Shown here one piece after another: positions 49,101-59,986 of a DNA stretch of 64,000 bases; within the stretch, counting starts at the first letter, position 1; each line of letters begins with the position of its first letter. This DNA comes from Allodiplogaster sudhausi (Eukaryota > Nematoda > Chromadorea > Rhabditida > Diplogasteridae), in NCBI GenBank assembly GCA_945643635.1, contig CALZFC010000001.1, positions 4,789,501 through 4,853,500 on the forward strand, in the 5' to 3' direction. Made by a program: the position numbers and the translations under genes. Under the pieces are notes generated by a model. That model saw nothing but the letters and a program-made list of their open reading frames with translations, was not told the DNA's origin and did not search any database.

Positions 49101-52100
49101 TCCTTCTCCTCCGATGCGCACCGTCAAGAACAAGACGGACGACACCGGCTGACAGCCATCAGGGAAGAGCATATCAAGGCCAATCATCATACACACAGAA
49201 AACGATGTGACACGGGATGTCACAATTTGATGTCACAATAATGTACCGATTTTACTTCGGTACATATGTGTTCCACCCCATGTCACAATTTATGTTCCAA
49301 AAAATTGTGACCTCCAGTGAAACAGAAATGTGACGCGCCATGTCACAATTTTCGAGCGGTGGAGGGCAGCGTATCCCAGCAAAAATGTGACATTGCATGT
49401 CACAATTAGGCGGCAGCACATAAATTGTGACATGCTCCCACCGTTAGCTCCGCCCCTTTTGCTCTCCCTCCCCCTTCATCCATTCTTCGAATTAGTGATT
49501 CATTTACTATTATGCATGCCACTGGCATTTAATAACAAGAAGAATTATTCATTAAGTTAGTGAGACCTTCAAAAGATTACAGTAACAACTCAACACATTC
49601 ACAAGGAAACAGTAACAACTAACACACTTACAAGATAACCGCGCCGAGTTAAATGAATTTGGGCTACTTAATCATGATAAAATTGAGTTACTGGTCATAA
49701 AACGACAAGAATTAATACATTCTGTAAAGACTGTTTTTCTTAGAAGGATATGTCTATGTTACCAGTTACTTTCTGAATGAATCTTGGAAATAAAAATTCG
49801 ATAGTTCTAAAATGAAAGAAACGTATAGCATGAAAGCAAGTTAAAAAATGAAACAATCTTTTACTAAGATGAAAGAATGTTCTCAAGTGAAATAAACTCA
49901 AGTAAAAGAAAATTTTCAGATGTAAGAGTCAACAAAAAAATGTGATCTAATGAGATCAGACTGGCCTCTATTCGGCCATAATGGCCTCCAACTTGCGGTA
50001 GATGAGCCCTGCATCTCTTGACATGGGCTCCGGAATGCCGAGCAGATTCGCAAGAAGGGACAGCTCTTGTTTCACTTCGTGTGGGTACTCGAGGTCGAAC
50101 AACCAGAAGCAAGCGAGGTAGGAGAGAAGCGCATGGGCAAGGTCTCCAGAAACCTGCAGCATGCGTATTATAAAGCAGGTAAAAAATAAATAAAAAAGCT
50201 ATGAGTATAAGAATTTTTTTTAATTTGTTAAAATTAAATTTTTTTAATTTGTTAAAATTACATTTCAACTTTTTTTTTTAACAAAACATGACTGACGGTT
50301 ACATCGACTCCCTCAAGAGCGATGATGAACTTGGCAGAGACATCACCGTATGCGACTATCACCGGCTGCCGGATGCCCTCATTCTTGAGTTGATCAAGAG
50401 CCGACGACGCAGAATGATGTGCCTAAGCAGCATAGTTTACACTCCTCTCGCTGTATCGTCTCTCTTTCTCGCTCCTTTTCACTCACAAGATAAGAAAAAG
50501 GCAACAGGAAACTAATGTCACTTAACTTATAAGCAATAGGTAGATATTGATTGGGAATTTGAATTGTAATAAATAACGGACCAGGAAGCGATTGTAGACG
50601 AACTTGACACGAGATGGCTTCTTCTTTTTGTCTGTATGCTCGAACAGTGCCAGCATGTTGAGTAAGAACTCGAATGTAGCGAAATCTGAGGCATACAATT
50701 ATTCTCTTTTTAACAGTTCGATGAATAGTTTGGAAATACAATTGAACCTGGGTTACAAAGATAAATACTTAGTACACATGGATGCATTTTTTTCGATAAC
50801 TCAAAACTTTATAAGGTTGAGAATACCGAACCATTTGTTCCAGGCGGGAAGGCGTTCGCTTCAACAAGAGATCTTCTCTTCGCTTCGGATATTACGCGCA
50901 GGGCACGCTGAGACATTGCCGGCGCAATCTTCTCTTGCAATCTCCGTGGAAAGTCTCCCGCGGAAGCGCACTTTGACGCGATGAAGTCATCGACAATCTG
51001 CAAGCAAATTCAAAAGTATATTTGTCTAATGTGAATTCCAAAAATTTTGTTCTAAACTCAAGCCATAGAGCAAGAAATAACTCATGTAAGTATAGACAAA
51101 TTATTTAAATGTAAAACAAAATCCGACAAATAAAAAATCACATACGTAACGGGACTGCGCGTAGAAGGAGTAACGTGTCATTGTTGCTCGCGGAGGATTG
51201 TTCTGGCAAAAGCGTATACGACAGTTTCTAAAAAAAATTATATATCGCCATTTGTGAGAGAGCTGCTACTAGTAGTAGAATTTTACATTTTAATCTAAAG
51301 ACTCTCTTATATATGACAAAATGAAATATCTGTATAACTTTAAAGACTCGAGAGACAAAAACCTCTTCTGCTTAAGGAGTTCGAGGTGCTCGACAGAGCC
51401 GTGTATCAAGTTGTTAATTCGCTTAAACAAAAGGTTTTGTAATGCCTTTAATTTTCAAAATATAACAGTATCTTGTAGAGCTTTAACTGACATTTAAATG
51501 ATCGTCAGTTTCTCTCTCCTCCTCGTTATCCGAAGAAGCAAGCCACTCTCGGCTGCCTGCTTTCTTCTTGTACTCTCTGATGGGCTGTGATAGCAAGCTT
51601 CTTTTTCCAAGAAGAGATCTGACCCGCCTAACGCGGCATTCGACAAGTCCCTTGTGGCTGTCGATGAAGGCATCCTGAAATGCTTTCTGTAGTTACATCA
51701 GAGAAAATTCAGGTAACTAGCAATGCGTTATCGAGTCTTTCAAATTTCATAATGATCTTCATTCAGTTAAAAACTGTTGTGTAGAAAAAAAGGTTGCTAA
51801 CTATAGAACAGTTGGGGTATCCTGCGAATAGATGCGTAACGAAGCTCCGCGTCTCTTTCGGGGATGGTTTTTCTCTGCTAAAAAAGTGCGGTAAAATATC
51901 AGTTGTTCAAGAGTTGAAAACTAGCGTGTCAGCGTATGTCAGCAGAAAGTCGGCGATCCTTCTCGTAAGCAGGCAGCGGCCAACCCTGTCGTCCGAAATG
52001 TCATACGACGGGTCATCTTGTAGCCTCTTGAGGAATGGAGCTCCTTGCTTGCCAACCAATAACTTCTCAAAGCTGCATTTCAAAAGGCGCTGGTTCAGAC

Positions 52101-55100
52101 GATGGTAGAAGGGGTCTTAAACGCATACGTTTACTTGTTTAAAAGGAAAATTAATTAGAAATCTGCTTGCGCCGAGTTTTGCTTGCATACTAAAGGATAC
52201 AACAGACAAAAGTGCAGTTTACTAAACAGAAATTTAAAGGCCTGCCTGTGTACATCGTCCGATCTGGAACTGCCGAGGGAGTTCTGACCAACGGTGACTC
52301 CGAGCGAACTTGAGGTGTCGAGGGATGAGAAATCGCTAAGTAAATTAAATGAATTACTAGCTGCGCTTACAATCTGAGTATGATTTACCTCCAAGCTCTT
52401 CAAGATCGCGATCTTTGTCGACTTCTCTCTCACAAGGGTTAGCATCTTCAACATCAACTGAAAATTCATGAATCTAAGATATGAGCATTCATTTTAGTAT
52501 AACCTTGCTCCGCTCGAGTATCATCAGGAAAAACTGCGTTTTTCTCCCACGAGAGCGCAGTCGGATTGGTTGGCGAAAGGGACTCATTTTTTGCCAGGAA
52601 TGTGGAAGAAATCGAGAGGGATAGCTCCTGGCTGTTCATCGTAGTCGAAGTTGCCGGACTCTGAGAAGTGATCCACGTAAAAATATACTCATTTAGAGAG
52701 ATAGGCAATCGGTAAACCTGTCGCCATAAACTGATCGAAATGGGAGTCGTTCATGGCTCGAACGTTCTTAGCGATACGGCGAATCAGATCCACCATTTTA
52801 TCCGTTTCCGACTCTGTTATTCCAATTCGGCTTGTGGAGGTGAGGATCTCGGCTCTAATCGTTTCGCAGAAGTTGGTCGAATCATCAGCTTCGAGCGCTT
52901 CCGAGTCGTCATTCTCATCGTCCTCCTCCTCCAGCTCAGTTGCAGATATGTCGCCGTCCAACTCCTCAACATCCTCTTGAAGAGACGAGGCATCCATGTT
53001 GCCATTGTCAGCAACATCCACATCCATTGCACCATCGCTATCGCTGCTGTCGGAATAAAGACCCCTCATCAGAGCAGGATCTGAAGAGAAGACTTGCGAT
53101 GTTCAATAGTGAGGTACTGTTATTACTTGTTTAAATTACTACTCACGTTGTTGGCTCAAGTGAACCCGCCATGCTTGAAATCGTCCGAACTCAGATGAGC
53201 AAAAGCGGCAGTGATATTGATTTTCTCCAAGGTGTGACTGTTGACAATGCCGTTTTAAGTGGGCCAATGTAGGAAGCTCCTCCTCGCAGACGTCCGCTGG
53301 ACAACGCATCGTTAAGATTCTAAACTGTAATTTGTTGTTTTCCTTTTTCATTAGATATTAACATTCAATGTTATCTTTCTATGTGCTCTTTCTTTCTATA
53401 GTTCTTGCAGCCTTGTATTCCTTTTTTCGTCTAAAACTTTCTTCCATAACTATATTGTTTTCTCTTAATAATGAATTTTTTTTCTGTATGAATATTCTTA
53501 AGCATATAACATGCTTAACAAATATTGGATATTGTAACGTAATTAAAAACCAACTTTGTAACAGAAAAATACAAATCACACGTTTGCATTTGTGCAATTC
53601 GTTAATTCTCAATTCGTTGTAACCAGTGGGTTGTGTTACAGTAGTTCATAGTAAACAAAAGAGTTGCCCAGAAAAAAATACTTTGTAAAAACTTTCAAAT
53701 AACACTCTTACAATGGAGCGATTCGCTTATTTTCAATCAGTTGTAACTACTGGTTGGGTTACGGTAGTTTATAGTAAACATAAAGGTGCCCAGAAAAATC
53801 CACTCAAAAAACTTACTCTTTTGAATAGGAACGCAATCGCTTATTCTCAATTACTTCAAGGAATTTACTTGCACAGACACATACAGAACAGATTGGGATA
53901 CGGTACCTTTAAGAAATTAAACTTGTCCAGAAATTTATCACTTTCCATTTAAAATAAATCATTGGTACGGATTCGCGAATTAATTCGCTCAAATTTCGTA
54001 AGGTTACGGTTCTGGGCAACTCTCCTGAAAATCAAGAACAGTTTCCCAGAAATGGGAGAAAATAAATACCTTTGAATATAATTTAAAAGTCAAAAGATAT
54101 AAGCTTACATTCTCTAAACTTAGCGTAACTTCGCTAATCAATAGCAACTACAGCTTCGATAATTGTAATTGTAAGTCACATAAAGCACTTACAAAAGCAT
54201 CTCAAGGTTTCAAGTAACTTTTCACTTGCACCAACAGTATTCCAATACTCGATAAGTTTAAGGACGAGAGTACGGTATGTTAAATATTTAAAAAAAATAA
54301 GTTAAATCATATCCCACCTTGCTGCAAATGTCGCACCGGAACGGCTTCCGATCAGTGTGGTTGACGGCGTGTTGTTGGAGACCTGGAAAAAACTTACATT
54401 TGGAAATATTTCAGTTCAGAATATACAATGGTAATCCTGTATAAAATGTTGAGCAAAAAAGAAGCATTAATTATTCGTCGTACCAAAATTTATTTTCTTT
54501 TTTTAAAATATACACATCGAGTTGGGTTACGGTACTTCTTAGAAAAGAAAAGAAAGAAACAAGAAAAGAACAGTTTCGCTTATTTTAAATAAGTTATACA
54601 GAGCTGGTTTGATTACGGTTTTTTTTCTGGAAAACAAAAGAAACTTGCCCAGAAATTGAATTAACTACATAACCGATAGGGTATAAAAAGGTATTGTCGA
54701 TTTCACAGAATAATTCCTAATTTTGGGCATCATCCTGAGGGACAGATGGGCAGAAACAGCTAACAAACCTTGCTAATATTTAGGATCATCGACAGTGGCT
54801 TCTATTCCCTGATAATAACAACTACAAATTTCTAACCACGTTACCCTAGAATTGAAGACTAGACAATGTATATAAACATAACGAACCTTCGCAAGTCTGC
54901 GGCAGCTTCAGATGGCAGAAGCGCGGTCTGCGCGGAGATGCGATGTCTTCCAGCTCCGGTAGGAAGTCAGGGGAAGAGTGCGTACCGATTTTCTAAACAA
55001 CGCATTATTTATATTTAAAATCTTTTGAATTGTATTATCCTGCTTTCAAAGTTAAGAAAAATAATAAACGTGGAATAGGTAATAACAAATGAACAAGGAA

Positions 55101-57940
55101 AAAAAATGTTCGGAACAAACTTTTCAATGTGTGGGAAAATGAGTTTTTTGTACTCTTAAAGAACAATAAACGAACGAAACTTATTTAAAAGTCAAAGTTG
55201 TTAGACGAGTCTGAAAAGTTATCGTACCTGGACAAAAATGCAGCAGCTTAAGCGTTGAAGCTGCGCGGTGCGCGGTTGTTGGGTGGATTGGGCAAGAGAA
55301 ATACTGAAAATATAAAATTGCTGAAATAAGTATACGAATTTCAACATGAAATATAAACGATAGTTAATGTACCAATAAAGAGAAAACACATTAAATATTT
55401 AAATTCGTTGGGAAGAATGGCAGCATCAATTAACAGATGTATCAACTTATGAAGAAAAGAATTAAAAGCAAACCACGCTCGGATGTCGAAAGAATTTGAT
55501 CTTGCTGCGCGCGCCGACACGCTGTCTAGTTCCAGCAATCGCAGACAAGAAGGGCTAGCCTGATAATAAAAGAACAACGTTGCATATTCAGCATATTTAA
55601 TAATGTTAATTTTATCACTCATTCGTGAGAAAAGAAGACAAAAGTGCTAACAATAAGGGAATAAAAACTGCAATAGAAACTTGCAAGAATAACCATTAAC
55701 AAATCAGCTTTTTCATATCAATAGCGGGATGAATGAGTTAAACTTTTCAATTACTTACTATTAGAAGTTGAGTCTCCAGTTGTTGATCGAGAGCACAAAG
55801 AGCAGCTTGGCTAACTACGCGGCCCGGGGACTCTCGCTTTCTAACTGAAACAAAAGAGCAGAATCGCTACGCTTACACGTTATAAATGTCATATCAAAAA
55901 GCGATTCAATATTACAAACATGAAATAAAAAAAGGATAAGTTTTAAGTGTTTGTTAACCCGAGATTTTCTTCCGAAAATTAAACGTTCCGTTCAAATGAT
56001 GATTCCGAATATTTTTTTAAACATGGTCGAAAGTGGTACAATGTCACATTTTCTGTTCTCGCATCGCCTCGTCCCTCCTTGCCACCAAAATGTGACATCC
56101 GTTGTCACAATTCTCTTCGGCGGCCGCTTGCGTGTCACATTTTTGGTCACAATTTTGGATGGAACATTAATTGTGCGTCACATTTTTTTCTGTGTGTACC
56201 TTCACGATACCGGTAAGTGATTGGGGGCCGTGGTTTAGGTCCGGGGCAGGGCCGGGTTTTAGGTCCGGGGCAGGGCCGGGTTTTAGGTCCGGGGCAGTAC
56301 CGGGTTTTAGAGCCAGGGCTGCGCCGGATTTTAGAGTCAAAGCTGGGCCGAGTTTTAGGGCCGGGCCGTTGTTTAGGGTCCGGGGAGGACCAGGTTTTAG
56401 GTCCGGGCCGAGTTTTATATTTTCTAATTTTTCTATTATTACGTAATTTTTATGACAAAATGCGAAAATTACTTGTCCATTTGTTCAGAAGAACGACCCA
56501 GTCTCGCATGGAACCAAGGTCTTTGACCACGACACTCCGGAAGGAAGAGAGGTTGGGAGATGTTCTTTTTTTCCAATTATTTATTAATTTAATTTATTTT
56601 TATTATCGTACAATTAAAATAATGTGGGTAAACTTGAACGAAATAAATTCGATTAAAAAAGAAGATGAGGATCTAGATGATAAATATAGAATGAAAAAAA
56701 ATGGCGGCAAATTTAAATTTAAAAAAAATTCCTTTAGCGCTTTGCCGACCACTTGCACAAGAAACTGATGAAGGTGCGCGCTGCACGCATCCGAGATATC
56801 ACGACAAGGCAGCAGCTGCGCGCGCTTATCGAGCAGAAGAGTCTGGTGGTCAGTGACAGGGACAGGGTCTCGATTGGGTAGTTACCCAATGGGTTCTGGG
56901 TTACATCAGTCAGGGTCTCGATTGGGTAGTTACCCAATGGGTTCTGGGTTACATCAGTCAGGGTCTCGATTGGGTAGTTACCCAATGGGTTCTGGGATAC
57001 ATCAGTCAGGGTCTCGATTGGGTAGTTACCCAATGGGTTCTGGGTTACATCAGTCAGGGTCTCGATTGGGTAGTTACCCAATGGGTTCTGGGTTACATCA
57101 GTCAGGGTCTCGATTGGGTAGTTACCCAATGGGTTCTGGGTTACATCAGTCAGGGTCTCGAATGGGTAGTTACCCAATGGGTTCTGGGTTACATCAGTCA
57201 GGGCTCGATTGGGTAGTTACCAATGGGTTCTGGGATACATCAGTCAGGGTCTCGATTGGGTAGTTACCAATGGGTTCTGGGATACATCAGTCAGGGTCTC
57301 GATTGGGTAGTTACCAATGGGTTCTGGGTTTCATCAGTCAGTGTCTCGATTGGGTAGTTACCCAATGGGTTCTGGGTTTCATCAGTCAGGGTCTCGATTG
57401 GGTAGTTACCCATTGAGGTCTCTTTGGACTGGGATCAGTTCAGTCAGGGTCTCGATTAATATATGGGGGAGGGGTTAAAAATTGGAGTATTGAGATTAGC
57501 GAATGTAAAAATAGTTTTGATAACTTAGAAAAAAATAATTACCAGGTTTTGAGTATTTAATTTAAAGAAGAGTTATTCATATTGCTAGAAATCAGTTATA
57601 AAATTTTTCCAAATCCAGATTAGATTAGATTTTTTTCTCTACTTCCCAGGCGCGCAACGTCGACGGGCCACCATCGAGACGAGAAGAAGAAGAAGAGGAA
57701 GAAGGAGAAGCAGCCTCCTCCGGCGAAGAGGAGGCGGGAGGAGTGACGGGGGCGGGAGGAGCGGGTGGAGGGGAAGAGGAGGAGGAGGATGATCTCGAGG
57801 ACTACCTCGAGAGAATGCCAGCAGAGTCGGCGATCTCGGCTGAGAACTCGAGAGGCGGCTCGGGGAGAGGAAGATCGCCGAGGGCAGGAGAGCAGTCGCC
57901 GAGTTAGTCGATCTTTCTTTCTCTCGCTCTCTCCCTATCG

Positions 57941-57971
<31 letters not shown>

Positions 57972-57974
57972 CTC

Positions 57975-58013
<39 letters not shown>

Positions 58014-59699
58014 ATCTGACTTGTTCTCTCTCACTCTCTCGCTACATTTTCTATATCGATGCTTCACGCTGCTTTTTCTTTCGCTTTCTCACTCTGCGCT
58101 TCTCTCTCCCTTTTTCTATTTATCTCTCTCTCTCTCTCACTCCCTCTTTTTTTCTTAAAACTGACAATGAGAGAAATGTATCTTATATAAGTGGGCAAAG
58201 TCGTGACTAACATGGAAATCGCGAATTATGCAAACGTTAAACCCGAGTTTTTTTTTATAGAAATGAAATTTAGACCCCAAAAATGTTCACACACGTTTTT
58301 TTCTTCTTCATTAAAAATGAAAAATTAAAGAAATGTCTTAATAATTGTATGTGATGCAGAACCTCCTCCTCCTCTACTCTCATCATGCGGTCAGGCCGGA
58401 GCAGCGGCCGCTGCCGCCACGTCCTTCTTCTCTGCCTCTCCATCACCGTCGCCCTTTCCGAATCTGCTCCCTCCTCCTCCTCCTCTGCCAGCACACCATA
58501 ATTCGCACTATAATTCATTCGCACCACCACCATCAGCCGCCGCTGCTGCTCTCCATCATCAACAACAACAGCATCTCTCATCCACTCCATTCATGACGTC
58601 ATCAAGCTCTGCCTACTCTTCGCGACCACAGCCAATGCTCAAGGAGGCGACGACGAACCATCATAGGTTTTTTTTTAATTTGGAAATTATTATTATTACT
58701 TCCTATCTCGATCTTGATTATTTTACAGTCTGATTTTTTAAAATAACAAATACCTTATTATTAATTTACATATTCATTTTAACCAAAACTGTCTAATCCA
58801 TTCTCTTCCAGAAACACCATTCCTGGCAAGGAGTGGGCAGAGGCCGGAGTGGCGACCATGAGCAACTCCATCTATGACTCGTCGGGCATTGAGTCACTCG
58901 CACCATCAGAGGAACCGAGGAGGAAGAGCCTACCAGCGGCACCAGGTGGGAGATGGAGAGAGAGAGAGAGAAAGAGAGAGATTAAATGAGCAAGACAGAG
59001 AGAGAGAGAGAGCGAGAGATAGACAGATAAAGTCGTCCAGTTATATACCCAGCGAGATCCAATATAACAATGCGATGTTCAGTCTCACCTCAGTTCATTC
59101 TGTCTGATTGTAGGGATTTGTGAGGCGAGGAAAGGCAAGAGATCGAGCAACGCCGACCGGCCGACACCTCTTGGAGCGCGCCACTTTCCGGGATCAAAGC
59201 TGCTCACCATTAGTTGGTGGCACCCTCTCTCTTTCTCTCTCTCTCTATCTCTCTCTGTCTTTCTCTCTCTATATCGCACTCTTTCTCTCCATCTCTCTCT
59301 CTCTGCCCCTCTCTCTCTCTCTCCTCTTTCTCTATGTTTTCTCGTTTTCTCGCTATTTCTGATTCAATATCTTAATGAAATGTAGCAGACACCTCCAAGT
59401 AGAAGCTGTTCACTGTTTCCCTCTCAGGCTACAAGGGCAGCGACGGCGTCCCTGTGGTCGCGCACGTCCCCGCCACGTGCAATGGAACCATCTCGCTCAA
59501 GGAGTTCAGGAAGCACTTTGCCATCGCGAACAACCATGCTGTCCAGTAAGTGTATTAATAAATTAATTAATTACTTAATTTTAAAAGTTATTATTTTATT
59601 TTTTTATACATTGTTGAAAGATGTGGCCACATTGTCAAAGTGGAGCCTTGTCGTATATTACAAAGGAAATGCGTTTAAGACAGAGGACTTTTAGACTTT

Positions 59700-59741
<42 letters not shown>

Positions 59742-59986
59742 TGTTGCGATAATTCGATGAAATGTGACGAAAATGTTTTAATAATTATTTTAGAACCGCG
59801 ATTTTCATATTTAATCAAAAATTACAAATTAATAAAGTCCGCTTAAGATTCTACTTCAAAACGGCGTGCGTGGACGACGAAGACGGAGCGCCTTATCAAT
59901 TGGAACTCTATGACGATGACGCGGCTCTGCTGCCTCTCTACAATGGCAGAATCGCTGCCGAAGTCAAGAAGAGAGAAGTGGACTGA
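43526..59986 (+). CDS. axin: Axin (PRY-1-like) Wnt scaffold, split by a transposon in exon 7
   Basis: Fifteen exons: 43526-43678, 45241-45336, 45938-46005, 46304-46390, 46774-46903, 47154-47428, 49007-49191 plus 56199-56212, 56489-56551, 56738-56848, 57650-57902, 58360-58666, 58812-58945, 59114-59212, 59428-59545 and 59848-59986. Without the insert it is 743 residues. Axin scaffolds APC, GSK3, CK1 and beta-catenin for destruction. Exons 1-4 encode the RGS (APC-binding) domain (CGWAKRLEDVL, ELHFAIVAHKKM, LASRIYAK, FLRSEEFIDLF), shortened in its second half. A His/Gln/Gly-rich linker follows. Exons 7-9 match the Axin middle (TFTIPK, then RFADHLHKKLMKV). Exon 10 is Glu-rich with DDLEDYLERM, possibly the beta-catenin helix. 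Exons 14-15 are the DIX polymerisation domain (VPVVAHVPA, TISLKEFRKHF, FYFKTACVDD, LPLYNGRIAAEVKKREVD). As assembled, the mRNA would stop inside the transposon at 49239-49241. Confidence 0.88.
43690..43860. repeat. ATT/TTA triplet-rich tract in Axin intron 1
   Basis: Runs of ATT and AAT triplets start 12 bases after the exon 1 donor and alternate in orientation, so the tract can fold back on itself. Confidence 0.9.
44240..44640. repeat. Higher-order CT repeat in Axin intron 1
   Basis: Four units of about 75-95 bp, each starting TCTAGAT(G/C)TTTG(C/T)CTGTCTC and passing through TTTCTCTCTATCTCTCTC to a pure CT run. Starts are near 44292, 44375, 44469 and 44545. Confidence 0.85.
48611..48691. 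other. Multi-stem inverted repeat in Axin intron 6
   Basis: Arms CTAAGAACG (48617-48625) and CGTTCTTAG (48680-48688) enclose two perfect hairpins: CCCTTGCAAGGG at 48631-48642, and CCCCC/GGGGG around CGAGC at 48652-48666. The outer stem extends further with GAGT/ACTC after a small bulge. The layout is a three-way junction in DNA or RNA. I do not recognise an RNA family. Confidence 0.6.
49190..49211. repeat. Left terminal inverted repeat of the transposon
   Basis: Begins TACACACAGAAAACGATGTG. It pairs with the right end with two mismatches over 22 bases. Confidence 0.85.
49206..49435. repeat. Left subterminal TGTGACA/TGTCACA array
   Basis: About ten copies of TGTGAC or GTCACAATT in both orientations, mostly as pairs such as ATGTGACATTGCATGTCACA (49386-49405). 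A separate palindrome, ATGTACCGA then TTCGGTACAT, lies at 49241-49265. Such arrays are typical transposase-binding regions. Confidence 0.8.
49968..55844 (-). CDS. Transposon-borne C2H2 zinc-finger protein, uncharacterised family
   Basis: About 19 exons on the minus strand, from 55844 to a stop at 49968-49970; the first coding exon is not found. Early exons include 55844-55759 and 55559-55477, phases agreeing. C2H2 fingers follow near 54900-54990 and 54320-54385 (HAVNHTDRKPFRCDICSK) and at 53325-53145 (CPADVCEEELPTLAHLKRHC, then YHCRFCSSEFGRFQAWRVHL). Next are an acidic segment (LEEEDDENDD) and a helical one (FCETIRAEILTSTSRIGITE). The C-terminal half has DDRVGRCLLTRRIADFLL, FQDAFIDSHKGLVECRVRRV, FATFEFLLNMLALFEH and a final ALLSYLACFWLFDLEYP. 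This finger-plus-C-terminal layout recalls large unnamed gene families in fish and cnidarians. Some relatives, as I remember, also carry a transposase-like middle, which seems absent here. I could chain all exons in phase, choosing alternative sites at two junctions. So the gene looks intact, but whether it is transposase or cargo is unknown. Confidence 0.6.
53585..54680. repeat. Diverged long repeats in an intron of the transposon gene
   Basis: Blocks around GTTGTAACTACTGGTTGGGTTACGGTAGTT, with flanking GCTTATTTTCAAT and GCCCAGAAA, recur near 53610, 53735, 53860-53990, 54515 and 54600. Confidence 0.6.
56040..56196. repeat. Right subterminal TGTGACA/TGTCACA array and terminal repeat
   Basis: Motifs at about 56042, 56089, 56103, 56133, 56146 and 56178, ending in the terminal repeat 56177-56198. 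A block GGAACATTAATTGTG (56161-56175) is the inverted partner of CACAATTTATGTTCC in the left array (49284-49298). Confidence 0.8.
56216..56420. repeat. 24-bp GC-rich repeat just after the Axin exon 7 donor
   Basis: Units of the type GGTCCGGGGCAGGGCCGGGT plus TTTA, eight or so copies, increasingly diverged. The array starts within about 10 bases of gtaagt at 56213. Confidence 0.88.
56857..57470. repeat. 48-bp minisatellite after the Axin exon 9 donor
   Basis: Twelve units beginning GGGTCTCGATTGGGTAGTTA and ending in CATCAGTCA, most of them exactly 48 bp; units 8-10 have lost one or two bases. Each unit contains the palindrome ATTGGGTAGTTACCCAAT. Because 48 is a multiple of three, both strands show long artificial open frames. 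Confidence 0.95.

Larger units (their letters stand above)
49192..56196 (-). mobile_element. 7.0-kb DNA transposon inserted in an Axin coding exon
   Basis: The ends are inverted: TACACACAGAAAA starts at 49190, and its complement TTTTCTGTGTGTA ends at 56198. The match continues to 20 of 22 bases, through ATGTGAC. The outermost TA is read as a target-site duplication (49190-49191 and 56197-56198). Behind each end lies an array of TGTGACA/TGTCACA motifs. The interior holds one multi-exon minus-strand gene. The insertion splits an Axin exon between codon positions; deletion of the element plus one TA rejoins NHH to TFTIP in frame and leads to a proper donor (CCG-gtaagt). A TA duplication is typical of the Tc1/mariner group, but the length, the many introns and the encoded protein are not. 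I cannot assign a superfamily. Confidence 0.85.

Noticed and set aside
56216..56446. Gly/Pro-rich frame (GPGQGRVLG repeats) after Axin exon 7
   Set aside because: It is the 24-bp intronic repeat read in frame; a canonical gtaagt donor precedes it.
56734..57263. Repetitive 136-147-residue frames on both strands
   Set aside because: They exist only because the 48-bp minisatellite unit is a multiple of three and lacks stops; an intron lies here by phase and by donor sequence.
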